NCBI GenBank assembly: GCA_015065605.1
Contig: SVPZ01000005.1
Span: 20,432 to 84,431 of the forward strand
DNA length: 64,000 bases
Reading direction: 5' to 3'
Source of the DNA: Oscillospiraceae bacterium
GTDB taxonomy: Bacteria > Bacillota > Clostridia > Oscillospirales > Acutalibacteraceae
In this document: in pieces, positions 45,619 to 55,395 of the stretch
Numbering within the stretch: position 1 is the first letter of the stretch
Layout: every line of letters begins with the position of its first letter
Position numbers and translations under genes: made by a program
Notes under the pieces: model-generated
The model's input: the letters and a program-made list of their open reading frames with translations, nothing else
Database searches by the model: none
Told to the model about the DNA's origin: nothing

Positions 45619-47499
45619 ATGAAAACTAAAATTAAAAGTCTTGTATGTTTTATATTAGCGATTGTTATGGTCGCATCCCTTTCTGCTTGTGCAGGCGCTT
45701 CTGTTCCTGCAAGCATTGACGATGAAGGCGCATTCGTTTATGCCATCACTCGTGCCTTTGAGCCTACGAGTGAGGCTGAACTTGCCGCAAAAGAACTTCG
45801 TCTTAAGTTAAAGGAAACCTTTGACTGCAAAGTTACCATCCGTAAAGATGCTGCTATCGAAGATTACGACGATAACTACGAAATCCTTGTTGGTGACACC
45901 AACCGTGAGGAAAGCCAGATGGCTAAGCAGAAGCTTCTTGATAACCGTATCAACTGTGCTTCCGACTTTATCGTTTGCGTAATTAACGATAAAATCTGTA
46001 TTCAGGTTGTAAACAGTAAAATGATGCCTATCGCTTATCAGTGGTTTATAGAAAACTTCTGTAACTCCGTTGAAGACTGGGCAAAGCTCAAGAAAAACTA
46101 CGAATTTATTTATCAGCCCGAAACTGCAAGTCTTAATAACCTTGTAGCAGGCGTTGACCTTAGTAATTTCACCATCGTTCTCCCCAGAAAGACTTCTATG
46201 CTTCACGGTCTTATAGTTGATGAATATATCAAATACTATGACCAGCACGACTACATCCTCAAAGAAGCAGAGGATATGGATGCTGAGGCAGAATACGAAA
46301 TTCTTGTCGGCGACTGTGACAGAGAAGCAAGTAAGGGCGTAACCGTAGAAGGCGACAACTACGTAATTAAGGTTGTTGGCAAAAAGCTCGTTGTTAAGGG
46401 TGGTAACCACCTTGCAACCTGGCGCGCTTTCAAGGCTCTTCTTGAAGAAGTAAAGGCAAGTGAAGGTAAAGAGGTTGGTATCAACTGGGCAGACGGCTAC
46501 GTAATTAACGGTAAGTACGATGCTAACGAAAAGGGCACCTTTACTCTTAACTGGAACGATGAATTTGAAGGCACCACTATCGACCTTAATAAGTGGAGTG
46601 ACTACCGTAGTGCTCAGGGCGAAACAACTGCTTCCTGTCTTGGCGGTAAGTTCTATCACGTAAACGTAAGAGGCGAATCCGCTTATACAGGCAGTGATAA
46701 GAAGGGTCTTATCTATCAGGCTGACGGCGAACTCGTTTGCGGTACAAAGCGTGTAAACGATATCGACTTTATCACTTCTCAGATTTCTACCTACTGGACT
46801 ATGACCTGGAAATACGGTTGTATGGATATCTACTCTAAGCTTGCTCCCTCCCCTGCTTATACTACCTATTGGGCAAACGGTTCAACTACCGGCACTAAGG
46901 ATTTTATGGATCGTTTCGGCGGCAAAGAGGTTGACCGTGTTTGTATGACCGAAATCGATATTCTCGAAAACTACAGCCGTCCTCACGAATACGGTTCTAC
47001 CGTTCACTGGTGGTGGGGCGCAGTTAACGCTGACGGTACTCCTGCAGTAGGCACAAACGGCCATAAGGGTCTTGGCGGTAACGCTATCTTTAAGAGAGGT
47101 ACCGAAAACAGCGCTTATCTTGAATATAATCAGGAAAAATACGGCGACCTTCTCCCCGACGATTACCATATGTATTCTTTCTATTGGGATGATAAGTGCA
47201 TTAAGTGGGCATTCGACGGTAAGGTATTTATGGACTATGATTACACACAGCATGAATCCGTATCCGTTCACTGTCTTATGAACTATCTTATTTCTTCCTG
47301 CGCTATGGGTTCCCCGACCTACGGCTATACCTACAGTAAGGACGAACACGAAAATTATTATGAGCACAGAATTGATTACGTCCGTCTTTATCAGACCGAT
47401 GCAGTTAACTCTCAGATGATTACTGCTTGGCCCGAAACTCAGGAAAAAGGTACTTCTGTAGTACGTTATCCCGAAAACTCCATAGGTTCAAGATATTAA
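45619..47499 (+). CDS. GH16 lipoprotein, unit 3
   Basis: This 626-residue lipoprotein has lipobox LSAC (about residues 21-24). The two GH67N/GH20b-like domains (EILVGDTNREES; EILVGDCDREAS with NYVIKVVGKKLVVKGG) precede a GH16 domain opening FTLNWNDEFEG. Catalytic residues Glu445, Asp447 and Glu450 lie in TEIDILENYS. Next to the active site is HWWWG, a Trp triplet shared only with the unit 4 enzyme, where the others read HRWW, which should alter the substrate cleft. AGAAAGGAG is the ribosome site. It is co-transcribed with the giant gene ahead and closed by a terminator. It is the closest relative of the 52964 enzyme, with 30 identical residues in a row around 46230-46320. Confidence 0.92.
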   Translation: MKTKIKSLVCFILAIVMVASLSACAGASVPASIDDEGAFVYAITRAFEPTSEAELAAKELRLKLKETFDCKVTIRKDAAIEDYDDNYEILVGDTNREESQMAKQKLLDNRINCASDFIVCVINDKICIQVVNSKMMPIAYQWFIENFCNSVEDWAKLKKNYEFIYQPETASLNNLVAGVDLSNFTIVLPRKTSMLHGLIVDEYIKYYDQHDYILKEAEDMDAEAEYEILVGDCDREASKGVTVEGDNYVIKVVGKKLVVKGGNHLATWRAFKALLEEVKASEGKEVGINWADGYVINGKYDANEKGTFTLNWNDEFEGTTIDLNKWSDYRSAQGETTASCLGGKFYHVNVRGESAYTGSDKKGLIYQADGELVCGTKRVNDIDFITSQISTYWTMTWKYGCMDIYSKLAPSPAYTTYWANGSTTGTKDFMDRFGGKEVDRVCMTEIDILENYSRPHEYGSTVHWWWGAVNADGTPAVGTNGHKGLGGNAIFKRGTENSAYLEYNQEKYGDLLPDDYHMYSFYWDDKCIKWAFDGKVFMDYDYTQHESVSVHCLMNYLISSCAMGSPTYGYTYSKDEHENYYEHRIDYVRLYQTDAVNSQMITAWPETQEKGTSVVRYPENSIGSRY

Positions 47500-47506
47500 T
47501 CAAGCT

Positions 47507-47538
47507 AAAACCTCTATGCTACGGCATAGAGGTTTTTT
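47507..47538 (+). terminator. Terminator of unit 3
   Basis: AAAACCTCTATGC-TACG-GCATAGAGGTTTTTT has a 9-bp GC-containing core stem and six T. Confidence 0.93.
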
Positions 47539-47570
47539 GTTTTTTCACAAATCTTTATTGCTATCCTTAC

Positions 47571-47699
47571 CTCCATCTGACGAGGGAGGTGGATTTTTGC
47601 AAAGCAAAAAGACGGAGGGAGAGAGGAAAATTTGCGAAATTTACGGATTTTCTCTCCCTCAGTTTCGCTTACGCTCAACAGCTCCCTCGTCAGAGGGAG
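47571..47699. repeat. MITE-like element with 18-bp terminal inverted repeats
   Basis: The ends CTCCATCTGACGAGGGAG (47571-47588) and its complement (47682-47699) match at 17 of 18 positions. The 93-nt interior holds inverted GGGAGAGAGG-type segments and no reading frame. It resembles the non-coding palindromic repeats scattered in gut Clostridia genomes; mobility is inferred. Confidence 0.75.
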
Positions 47700-47736
47700 C
47701 CTTGGTTTTTTAGCAAATCTTAATTGATGTTTTGTA

Positions 47737-47808
47737 GGGGACGATGCCTACATCGTCCCGTTATACAAGATACCAATAAATCTCTACGGAAAATCAAGCC
47801 CGCCTTGT
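47737..47808. repeat. Short hairpin repeat block, partner of 54902-55118
   Basis: GGGACGATG-CCTA-CATCGTCCC forms a stem, followed by CATCGTCCCGTTATAC (47751-47766) and AAGCCCGCCTTGT (47796-47808). The last two strings recur exactly at 55103-55118 and 54902-54914 in the spacer after unit 4. The remaining spacer to the promoter shows nothing more. Confidence 0.75.
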
Positions 47809-47912
47809 GCAAATTCAGGGTAATCACGACCCTTTTTATAAAAATAATTTGTGATAAAAGGAAAAAATGTAACAAATGGAAACTTATTTTTCTATGTACC
47901 CACCGTGCAATA

Positions 47913-47941
47913 TTGACAAAAATTTATCACTATAGTACAAT
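47913..47941 (+). promoter_or_regulatory. Sigma-A promoter of unit 4
   Basis: TTGACA (47913-47918), a 17-bp spacer and TACAAT (47936-47941) precede a 74-nt leader with a TAGTGTGGC/GCCCACTA hairpin. Confidence 0.82.
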
Positions 47942-48015
47942 AATGTTAAATAAAATGTATTAGTGTGGCGCATTGCCCACTAAAAACAAAAATTATGCCC
48001 AAAAGGAGAATATCT

Positions 48016-51000
48016 ATGCAAAAACAGTATAGAAAAGGCATCAATAGAGTTATAGGAGTTTTTTGCGCTCTTGTACTGCTTTTCAGCGCACTTTACGTAC
48101 CTATGGTTGTAGGCGCGGCAGCTCCCGTAAATTCTGTTGATATTAAGGATGACGAGGCTTTCCTCTTTGACATCGAAAACGTCGTTTCCGATGCAACTGC
48201 AAATAAAAACGAAGCAGAGGGTTCAGCCGCTATCGGTTACTACGGTTGGGGTTGGAAAACGAACACCTATACGGTGGGAGAAAATACCAATACCGTAATC
48301 GATGCTTCCAAAAACAATACAGCTCAGTCCTGGTCAACTGCGGGCGGTTATCGTTTACATACCAAAAAGGCAGACGGCACCTACGGTTTTTATCCCTTGG
48401 CTCCTTCTACCAAATATATGGTAACCTTTAAAATCCGTGTGCTTTCTTCTCCTGTTTCGCTTTCGGGAAGCTCTGCTGAAGCAAAGGCTACCTTGGATTT
48501 GGCATATAATATGACCTATCTTAACAACGTTAGCTGGGCATCTGCCAGTAACTACGTTAACTATATTGAGGCAAACAGTAAAATCCCCGTAATGTCTTCA
48601 CTTATTGATAGTAATAAGTTTGCTCTTTATAACAGCGACGGAACCGTTACGGAATATCCTTGTTCTGAAGAATGGCATAAGGTGACCTATTTTATCACAA
48701 CTCCCGAAAGCTTTAAGTACGATAGTTGTATCGGTTTTTATACCAATAACTATCATGGCGGCGCTTGTGAAATCGACGACGTTTCTGTTACCAAAATAGG
48801 CGAAAATTCCGGTGTAATTACCCTTTACGACGAATATTCAGGCACTAAAGAATATTTTATCGGTAAGGACGGCGAAGAACTTGACCTTTCTGCTTTGGAT
48901 ATCAGCGACCGCGCTAATGAAGAAAATCATAAATTCGAGGGCTGGTGCAAGGACGAGGCTCGTACCGAAATAATTAAGAAGGTTGCCTTTGTAAAGGGCG
49001 CAGATACCTTCGTTTATTCCCGTTGGGCTGCTCCCGTTACCGTTACCTTTAAAAATACCCTTGACGGCAGCACTTCTTCCGTTACGGGTAATCCGGGGGA
49101 TAGCTTTAAATATCCTGAGGATCCCGTTGACCCCGAAAATAAGACCGTCTTTATGGGTTGGTATGCTGACGATAAATTTACTACTCTGCATACTTCGGGT
49201 AAATACGGCTATGCAAATCAGACTATTTACGCATACTTTAAGGGCGAATCTCCCTCTTTAAATCAGGACTTTGAAAACTATACAAGAGATAGCTATACCG
49301 TTAAAACCGATGCAAGCGGTCAGAAGTATAAGTCCAACAGATATCACTTTGCTCCCACTATGGCTAAGCAGAGCGCAGTTACCTATAATAATAGTAAATA
49401 CGCTATTAAATATCATTGGAATCCCGTTCAGATAGATGATAAAAACAACGAAAACTTCTACGACGTATCACGTTGGAATTCTATAGACAACGTCTTTAAC
49501 CTTGGTGACGGTCTTGATAATAATACCGTTTACGACGTAACCTTTAAATATTTCGTTGAAAAGGCTTCCGCGCCCGTTAAGTTCTATGCAATTTCTGCTG
49601 ACTGGGATAATATCTGGGCACATAGCAAAACCTATTATAATTCCGAAAAAGTAGAACTTAAGGCAGACGGCGAGTGGCACGAATACACCTTCCGCTTCTA
49701 TACCGATTATGCTACCCTTTCTTCCGATGAAATTTTCCTTTGTATTATAAATACTGCTAACGTAGAAACAGTTCTTTATATCGACGACGTAGCGGTTACT
49801 CCCTTTGCTAAACCCATTGAAACCGTAATTACCGTTAATACCGGTATTAACGATAACCTCGTTTACATAAAGGGCGAACGCGGAACCGAAATCAAGTTCC
49901 CCACCCTTACCCATCCCGACGGCGCTCCCTTAAAGGGCTTCTGCATTGATAAAGCGCTTACCACCGATTTTACCGAAACAACCTACGGCAAACTTCCCCT
50001 AACCGTTTACGCTAAATGGGGCGCTACTCCTATGACCTTTGAAAATTATATTTATGAAGGTCAAAAGGTAAATGACCCCGGAATGAAGCGTGTAAATGAA
50101 AAAGGTATCGGTAACGGCGACGATTACGCAATACAGTATGTTGTTAACAGAACCGAAGATTCTAACCTTGGTACTACAAACGCTCTTCTCGTTGCCGAAG
50201 GTATTAAGCACGGCTCGGTTTATAAGGTTAGATTTGATTATAAGATAGGCGAAAACAATAACGTTCCCCTGTCAATAGGCGTAACCTCTGCCGACAGAGA
50301 GAATATCTGGTGGAAGGTTACCCATTCTTACTCCTACACCACCTTTAAGCTTTCTGCAAACGGCGCTGAAGGTTGGCACACCGTTGAACTTGCAATTATG
50401 GCTGACGTTAAGTCCGATGCAAGCTACGGCGGTCACGCCGATGACCTGGTTTTGCAATTTAGAGGACAGAAATATAAAGCAGGCGAAAAGGTTGACGTTT
50501 ATCTCGATAACGTTTTGGTTGAAGAACTTAACAACCCCGTTATATTCTTCGACGGACAAAACGATAAGGCGGGTAGTTTCGTTCAGGGCGAAAAAGGCGA
50601 AAGCTTCACCGCTCCCAAGGTAAGCCATCCCGACAATGCTAAATTTATCGCTTGGTTTAATGACGAGGAATATACTAATCGCTTTAATGAAACCACCTTT
50701 AACGATGCTTTCAAGGTTGTTTATGCTAAATGGAGCGCATTTGCAATGTCCTTTAGTGAATATCCCTATGAGGCAGACAAATGGAAGGATCCCTATATAA
50801 ACCGCGTGAATAAGAGCGGTATCGGTAACGGCGACGACTACGCTATGCAGTGGTTTATCGACCGCAAGGTAGATGATACCTCTAACGTTGGTACCTCTTC
50901 TTGCTTCCGTATTGCAACAGATATAAAGCACGACGCAGTTTACAGAGTTAAATTCGACTATAAAACTTCTTCTAAGACAAATCGGGATTTGCGCGTGACC

Positions 51001-52947
51001 GTAGAATCCGCAGATAGCGAAAACGTATGGTGGAATATTACCCATAGTTATCCCTATACAACCCTTGATATTGCTGCAGGCGGAACAAACGGATGGAAAA
51101 CCTATGAATGCTATGTGAGAGCAGACGTATGGGCTAATGAATCCTACGGCGGTGTTACCGAAGACCTTTATCTTGCTTTTGGCGGTAAGACCAATAAAGC
51201 AGGGGAATATATCGACCTTGTTATCGATAACGTTTTGGTAGAAAAGGTTGAGGGCGTACCCTTCGTATTCTTTGACGGTACTACTGCCGCATTCTTCTCC
51301 TCAGGTAACGTTGGCGATAAAATAGATATCCCCACTAAACTTCCTGCCCGTGTAGGTTATGACTTTGCAGGTTGGTATCTTGAACCCGAATGTAAAAACA
51401 AATTCACCCTTACCACCTTTGAGGCTGATACCGAATTGGTTGTTTATGCAAAATGGAAAGAAGCTTCTACTTGGGTTTACTCCTTTGAAGATTATACCTG
51501 TAAGGAAGGCGTAAACTATACCCACGACAGAGGCGTTCTTGCCACCAATATTAAAAAATCGGGCAAACAGTCTATGAGCTTCGGTAAAAACGATAAAGAA
51601 GACGACGGCGGTGTATTCGCTCTTGAAGACGGCGGTACCTTCTTCCCGCTTAAGTCAGGCACAAGCTATATCTTAAAACTTAACTATTATATCAAGGAAC
51701 ACAGCGATAACAATATGGGAATTCGTTTTGTGGCTGCAGGTTATAGCAACTACTATGTTGCTATTACAAACGGCTCTACGGGACTTACCCCTGAAATAGT
51801 TATTACTGCAGAACAGGCAAAGACTCAAAAGGGCAAATGGCAGACCTTAACTTTTGCACTTGATACTACAAAGCTTCCCAAAAATGAAGACGGCACCGAT
51901 AAATTTAAAGAACTCTACTGCTTCTTATCTTCCGGTCAGGGCTGGGAATATTATATTGATGATATCGCTATTACCGAGGTTCCTAAGGGCAAGGTTGCAG
52001 TAGCATTCCAGACCGAAGGCGCAAAGGGTTGTCCCGACTATATAATCGGTAAAACCGGCACAAGTTATGCCGATAAGGTTCCCGAGGTTATGGAAAAAGA
52101 AGGCAAATTCTTTAAGGGATACTTTACAAAAGACGTAGGCGGCAGCTTCCTTGAAAAAGAAAGAAGCGCTATGATTTTCGGAGAATCAAGTGAAACCTTG
52201 TTCGCGCGTTTCCTTGACCACGAAATCAATGAAAACTTTGATAACGGCTACTTCGATAAGGCATATAAGAAGGGACTTGGTTATACCATCCACGACTTTG
52301 ACTACGAAGTATATGATGCTGAAAAAGACGGCAACTCCAAGGATAACGTAACAAGCGGTAAATATTCGCTCCACAGAAAAGGCGAGTCTATGTATAACGA
52401 AAACGCTGTTATTCTTACCCTTGGCAATCAGATTGCCGAAGGCGAAAGATATACGGTAACCTTTAAGGTTAAGATGGGCAAACATTTCCACACCGACGGC
52501 GCTGTAAAGATTGTTTCCAGCAGAAGCTTCCAGTACGCTTGGACGACAACCGGTGATTACTATCCCGTAATTTCCATAGCTGATTTGGCTGACGGTCAGT
52601 GGCACGAGGTTTCCTATACCTTTAACTCTGTAGAAGCCTTCGTTACACTTCAGACTCCGGGTTACGTTGAACTCTTCTTCGACGACTTTAAGTTTACTCT
52701 CGTTGATGAAAATACTCCTCTTAGCGAACCCGTACAGTTTACCGAATACGTTGCCGCAAAACGTGATGCAAACGGTAATCTCGTTAAGAAGGACAGAAAT
52801 AATATAGACGTATCAACGATTATCGACGATTCTCTGAGAGCGGGTTCTAATATCTGGCTGTTCGTTGGAATCGGTGGCGGCGCACTCCTGCTTATTGCGG
52901 CGGCGTTGGTAGTTTTCCTTGTTATCAAAAAGAAAAAGAACGCATAA
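48016..52947 (+). CDS. Giant CBM-like/Flg_new surface protein, unit 4
   Basis: This 1643-residue protein starts at the ATG with AAAAGGAG 8 nt upstream; a longer frame from 47965 has no ribosome site. It has a signal peptide (1 to about 34, ending VVGAAAP), then six CBM-like domains and six Flg_new repeats (FEGWC, FMGWY, LKGFC, FIAWF, FAGWY, FKGYF). The third and fourth CBM-like domains share GIGNGDDYA, marking internal duplication. The last CBM-like domain starts near 1400, with the FTEYVAAKRDANGN linker, a helix near 1613-1635 and the KKKKNA tail. It is nearest to the unit 3 protein overall. The role is inferred as a cell-surface glycan-capture partner of the GH16 lipoprotein that follows. 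Confidence 0.87.
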   Translation: MQKQYRKGINRVIGVFCALVLLFSALYVPMVVGAAAPVNSVDIKDDEAFLFDIENVVSDATANKNEAEGSAAIGYYGWGWKTNTYTVGENTNTVIDASKNNTAQSWSTAGGYRLHTKKADGTYGFYPLAPSTKYMVTFKIRVLSSPVSLSGSSAEAKATLDLAYNMTYLNNVSWASASNYVNYIEANSKIPVMSSLIDSNKFALYNSDGTVTEYPCSEEWHKVTYFITTPESFKYDSCIGFYTNNYHGGACEIDDVSVTKIGENSGVITLYDEYSGTKEYFIGKDGEELDLSALDISDRANEENHKFEGWCKDEARTEIIKKVAFVKGADTFVYSRWAAPVTVTFKNTLDGSTSSVTGNPGDSFKYPEDPVDPENKTVFMGWYADDKFTTLHTSGKYGYANQTIYAYFKGESPSLNQDFENYTRDSYTVKTDASGQKYKSNRYHFAPTMAKQSAVTYNNSKYAIKYHWNPVQIDDKNNENFYDVSRWNSIDNVFNLGDGLDNNTVYDVTFKYFVEKASAPVKFYAISADWDNIWAHSKTYYNSEKVELKADGEWHEYTFRFYTDYATLSSDEIFLCIINTANVETVLYIDDVAVTPFAKPIETVITVNTGINDNLVYIKGERGTEIKFPTLTHPDGAPLKGFCIDKALTTDFTETTYGKLPLTVYAKWGATPMTFENYIYEGQKVNDPGMKRVNEKGIGNGDDYAIQYVVNRTEDSNLGTTNALLVAEGIKHGSVYKVRFDYKIGENNNVPLSIGVTSADRENIWWKVTHSYSYTTFKLSANGAEGWHTVELAIMADVKSDASYGGHADDLVLQFRGQKYKAGEKVDVYLDNVLVEELNNPVIFFDGQNDKAGSFVQGEKGESFTAPKVSHPDNAKFIAWFNDEEYTNRFNETTFNDAFKVVYAKWSAFAMSFSEYPYEADKWKDPYINRVNKSGIGNGDDYAMQWFIDRKVDDTSNVGTSSCFRIATDIKHDAVYRVKFDYKTSSKTNRDLRVTVESADSENVWWNITHSYPYTTLDIAAGGTNGWKTYECYVRADVWANESYGGVTEDLYLAFGGKTNKAGEYIDLVIDNVLVEKVEGVPFVFFDGTTAAFFSSGNVGDKIDIPTKLPARVGYDFAGWYLEPECKNKFTLTTFEADTELVVYAKWKEASTWVYSFEDYTCKEGVNYTHDRGVLATNIKKSGKQSMSFGKNDKEDDGGVFALEDGGTFFPLKSGTSYILKLNYYIKEHSDNNMGIRFVAAGYSNYYVAITNGSTGLTPEIVITAEQAKTQKGKWQTLTFALDTTKLPKNEDGTDKFKELYCFLSSGQGWEYYIDDIAITEVPKGKVAVAFQTEGAKGCPDYIIGKTGTSYADKVPEVMEKEGKFFKGYFTKDVGGSFLEKERSAMIFGESSETLFARFLDHEINENFDNGYFDKAYKKGLGYTIHDFDYEVYDAEKDGNSKDNVTSGKYSLHRKGESMYNENAVILTLGNQIAEGERYTVTFKVKMGKHFHTDGAVKIVSSRSFQYAWTTTGDYYPVISIADLADGQWHEVSYTFNSVEAFVTLQTPGYVELFFDDFKFTLVDENTPLSEPVQFTEYVAAKRDANGNLVKKDRNNIDVSTIIDDSLRAGSNIWLFVGIGGGALLLIAAALVVFLVIKKKKNA

Positions 52948-52963
52948 GAAAGGGGCGACTTAT

Positions 52964-54841
52964 ATGAAATCTAAAATTAAAAGCATAATCTGTTTAATCT
53001 TAGCGGTAGTTATGGTCGCAAGCCTTTCTGCTTGCGCAGGCGCATCGGTTTCCGCCTCTATTAATGATGAGGGCGAGTTCGTTTATACCGTTACCCGTAG
53101 TATCGGCGCAACACCCGAAGCCGAAACCGGCGCAAAGGATATCCGCGCAGCCTTAAAGAAAACCTTTGACTGCAAAATAAATATCAAAAAAGACGTTGGA
53201 TATGAAGATTTTGACGGCAACTACGAAATCCTCGTTGGTGATACCTTGCGTGAGGAAAGCAAAATTGCCAAGCAAAAACTTCTTGATAACCGCGTAAACT
53301 GCGCTTCCGACTTTATCGTTTGCGTAATCGACGATAAGATTTGTATTCAGGTTGTTAACAACGTTATGATTACAAAGGCGTGCGAGTGGTTTATGCTCAA
53401 CTTCTGTAACAGCAAGGAAGACTGGTCTAAACTCAGAAAGAACTATGAATTTATTTATGCCGAAGAAACAGCCGCTCTTAATAATACGGTTGCAGGCGTA
53501 AACCTTTGTGATTTTACCGTAGTTCTTCCGAGAAAAACCTCTCTGCTTCACGGTCTTATCGTTGATGAATATATCGAATATTACGATCAGCACGACTATA
53601 TCTTAAAAGAAGCAGAGGATATGGATGCAGAGGCAGAATACGAAATTCTCGTCGGCGACTGCGACAGAGATGCAAGTAAAAGTGTAACCGTCGAAGGCGA
53701 TAACTACGTAATTAAGGTAGTTGGCAAAAAGCTGGTTATAAAGGGCGGCACTCACCTTGCAACCTGGCGCGGCTTCAAGGCTTTACTTGATGAAATCAAA
53801 GCCTGTGAAGGTAAAGAGGTTGGTATTAACTGGGCTGACGGTTACGTTGTTAACGGTAAGTACGACGCTAACGAAAAGGGCGCCTTCACTCTTAACTGGG
53901 GCGATGAATTTGAAGGAAGCACTATCGACCGTTCAAAATGGGGCGATTATAACGGTAAGAGCTTAGAAACTGCCGCTTCCTGTCTTGGCGGTACCGTTTA
54001 TACAGTATCTGTAGGCGGTAAATCAAAATATACCGGCAGTGATGCTAAAGATCTTATTCATCAGACAGGCGGTGAGCTTGTTTGCGGAACAAAACGTATA
54101 AGCGATATCGACTTTATCGGTTCTCAGATTTCTTCCTATTACACTATGACCTTTAAGTACGGTTGTATGGATATCTATTCTAAGCTAGCTAAAGAACCTG
54201 CCTATACTACCTATTGGGCAAACGGTGGCGGCACTGCGAATCCCGAATTTATAAAGCGTTTCGGCGGTACTGAAAACGATAGAGTTTGTATGACCGAAAT
54301 CGATATCCTCGAAAACTACAGCCGTCCTCACGAATACGGTTCTACTGTTCACTGGTGGTGGTCAGCCTTTAATGCAGACGGTTCTAAGAACTCCGCAGGC
54401 GGTCACGCAGGTCTTGGCGGTAACGCCCTATATAAAAAGGGTAGTGAAAACAGTATGTATCTTGTTTACGATCAGGAAAAATACGGTGATCTTCTTCCCG
54501 ATGATTATCATATGTACTCTTTCTACTGGGATGACGAATGTATTAAATTTGCTTTCGACGGTAAGGTGTTTATGGACTATCAATATACTAATCACGAATC
54601 TGTATCGGTTCACTGTCTTATGAACTACCTTATTTCTTCCTGCTCGATGGGTAGCGCTACCTACGGTTATACCTACAGTAAGGACCAGCACGAAAACTAT
54701 TACGAGCATAAAATTGATTACATCCGTCTTTATCAGACCGACGCCAAAAACTCTCAGATGATTACTGCTTGGCCCGAAACTCAGAAAAACGGTACCTCTG
54801 TAGTACGCTATCCCGAAAACTCCATCGGTTCAAGATATTAA
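52964..54841 (+). CDS. GH16 lipoprotein, unit 4
   Basis: This 625-residue lipoprotein starts at the ATG preceded by GAAAGGGG, 16 nt after the giant gene; the longer frame overlapping that gene is spurious. Lipobox LSAC is at about residues 21-24. The duplicated GH67N/GH20b-like region and the GH16 domain (opening FTLNWGDEFEG, with Gly in place of the usual Asn) follow. The triad Glu445, Asp447, Glu450 lies in TEIDILENYS, and HWWWS follows. It is a recent duplicate of the 45619 enzyme: most differences are conservative and the last 40 residues are almost identical. It is bracketed by related repeats at 47571-47808 and 54902-55118. Confidence 0.92.
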   Translation: MKSKIKSIICLILAVVMVASLSACAGASVSASINDEGEFVYTVTRSIGATPEAETGAKDIRAALKKTFDCKINIKKDVGYEDFDGNYEILVGDTLREESKIAKQKLLDNRVNCASDFIVCVIDDKICIQVVNNVMITKACEWFMLNFCNSKEDWSKLRKNYEFIYAEETAALNNTVAGVNLCDFTVVLPRKTSLLHGLIVDEYIEYYDQHDYILKEAEDMDAEAEYEILVGDCDRDASKSVTVEGDNYVIKVVGKKLVIKGGTHLATWRGFKALLDEIKACEGKEVGINWADGYVVNGKYDANEKGAFTLNWGDEFEGSTIDRSKWGDYNGKSLETAASCLGGTVYTVSVGGKSKYTGSDAKDLIHQTGGELVCGTKRISDIDFIGSQISSYYTMTFKYGCMDIYSKLAKEPAYTTYWANGGGTANPEFIKRFGGTENDRVCMTEIDILENYSRPHEYGSTVHWWWSAFNADGSKNSAGGHAGLGGNALYKKGSENSMYLVYDQEKYGDLLPDDYHMYSFYWDDECIKFAFDGKVFMDYQYTNHESVSVHCLMNYLISSCSMGSATYGYTYSKDQHENYYEHKIDYIRLYQTDAKNSQMITAWPETQKNGTSVVRYPENSIGSRY

Positions 54842-54855
54842 TTAAATCTCAAAGA

Positions 54856-54887
54856 AGACCTTTACTCAACGTAGAGGTCTTTTTTTA
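54856..54887 (+). terminator. Terminator of unit 4
   Basis: AGACCTTTAC-TCAAC-GTAGAGGTCT (one G-T pair) is followed by seven T. Confidence 0.93.
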
Positions 54888-54901
54888 TTTTCCGAAAAAC
54901 A

Positions 54902-55118
54902 AAGCCCGCCTTGTAAAGGAGGGGGGACGTATGTCGGTGGGAGGATTGTGCAAAAAACAATCCCTCAGTCACTTCGTGACAGCTCCCTTTACAAAGGAGC
55001 CATATTAACGAAAACCAAACAAATCACCAATTAATCTATACGGCAACATCGTAGGGGCAAACGTCCTCGGTTGCCCGAAAAAAACGGGATGTCGGCAACC
55101 GCCATCGTCCCGTTATAC
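54902..55118. repeat. Composite MITE-like repeat block after unit 4
   Basis: AAGCCCGCCTTGT (54902-54914) leads into a hairpin element whose ends CTTGTAAAGGAGG and CTCCCTTTACAAAGGAG are imperfect inverted repeats, with an inner GTCAC-TTC-GTGAC stem. CATCGTCCCGTTATAC follows at 55103-55118. The exact 13- and 16-mers recur before unit 4, in the opposite order. No gene is present; 55119-55280 shows nothing else. Confidence 0.75.
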
Positions 55119-55280
55119 TCCCGTTTGCAAAGGATTGTGCTATCGGTTATTGGAAGACGAAAATTTTTAAAAAAAGTTTAATTTTACGTAAAATGCGGTG
55201 GTTAGGGAGTCGGGTATTATATTATTGTAAAAAATATGTGCAATTATGTCAAATGTTTGCAGAAATGATAAAAATTCTTC

Positions 55281-55309
55281 TTGACGGCGCTTAAAAAATG
55301 GTTTATTAT
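55281..55309 (+). promoter_or_regulatory. Sigma-A promoter of unit 5
   Basis: TTGACG (55281-55286), a 17-bp spacer and TATTAT (55304-55309) precede an 86-nt leader with GCGG/CCGC and TGTC/GACA pairing potential. Confidence 0.78.
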
Positions 55310-55395
55310 AAAATTAGTTTAATGTGCGGTTTTGTCTAATTTGGACACTTCCGCCTATAAATACGGAACTTTTGCGTTATTAAAGGAGAATGGAA

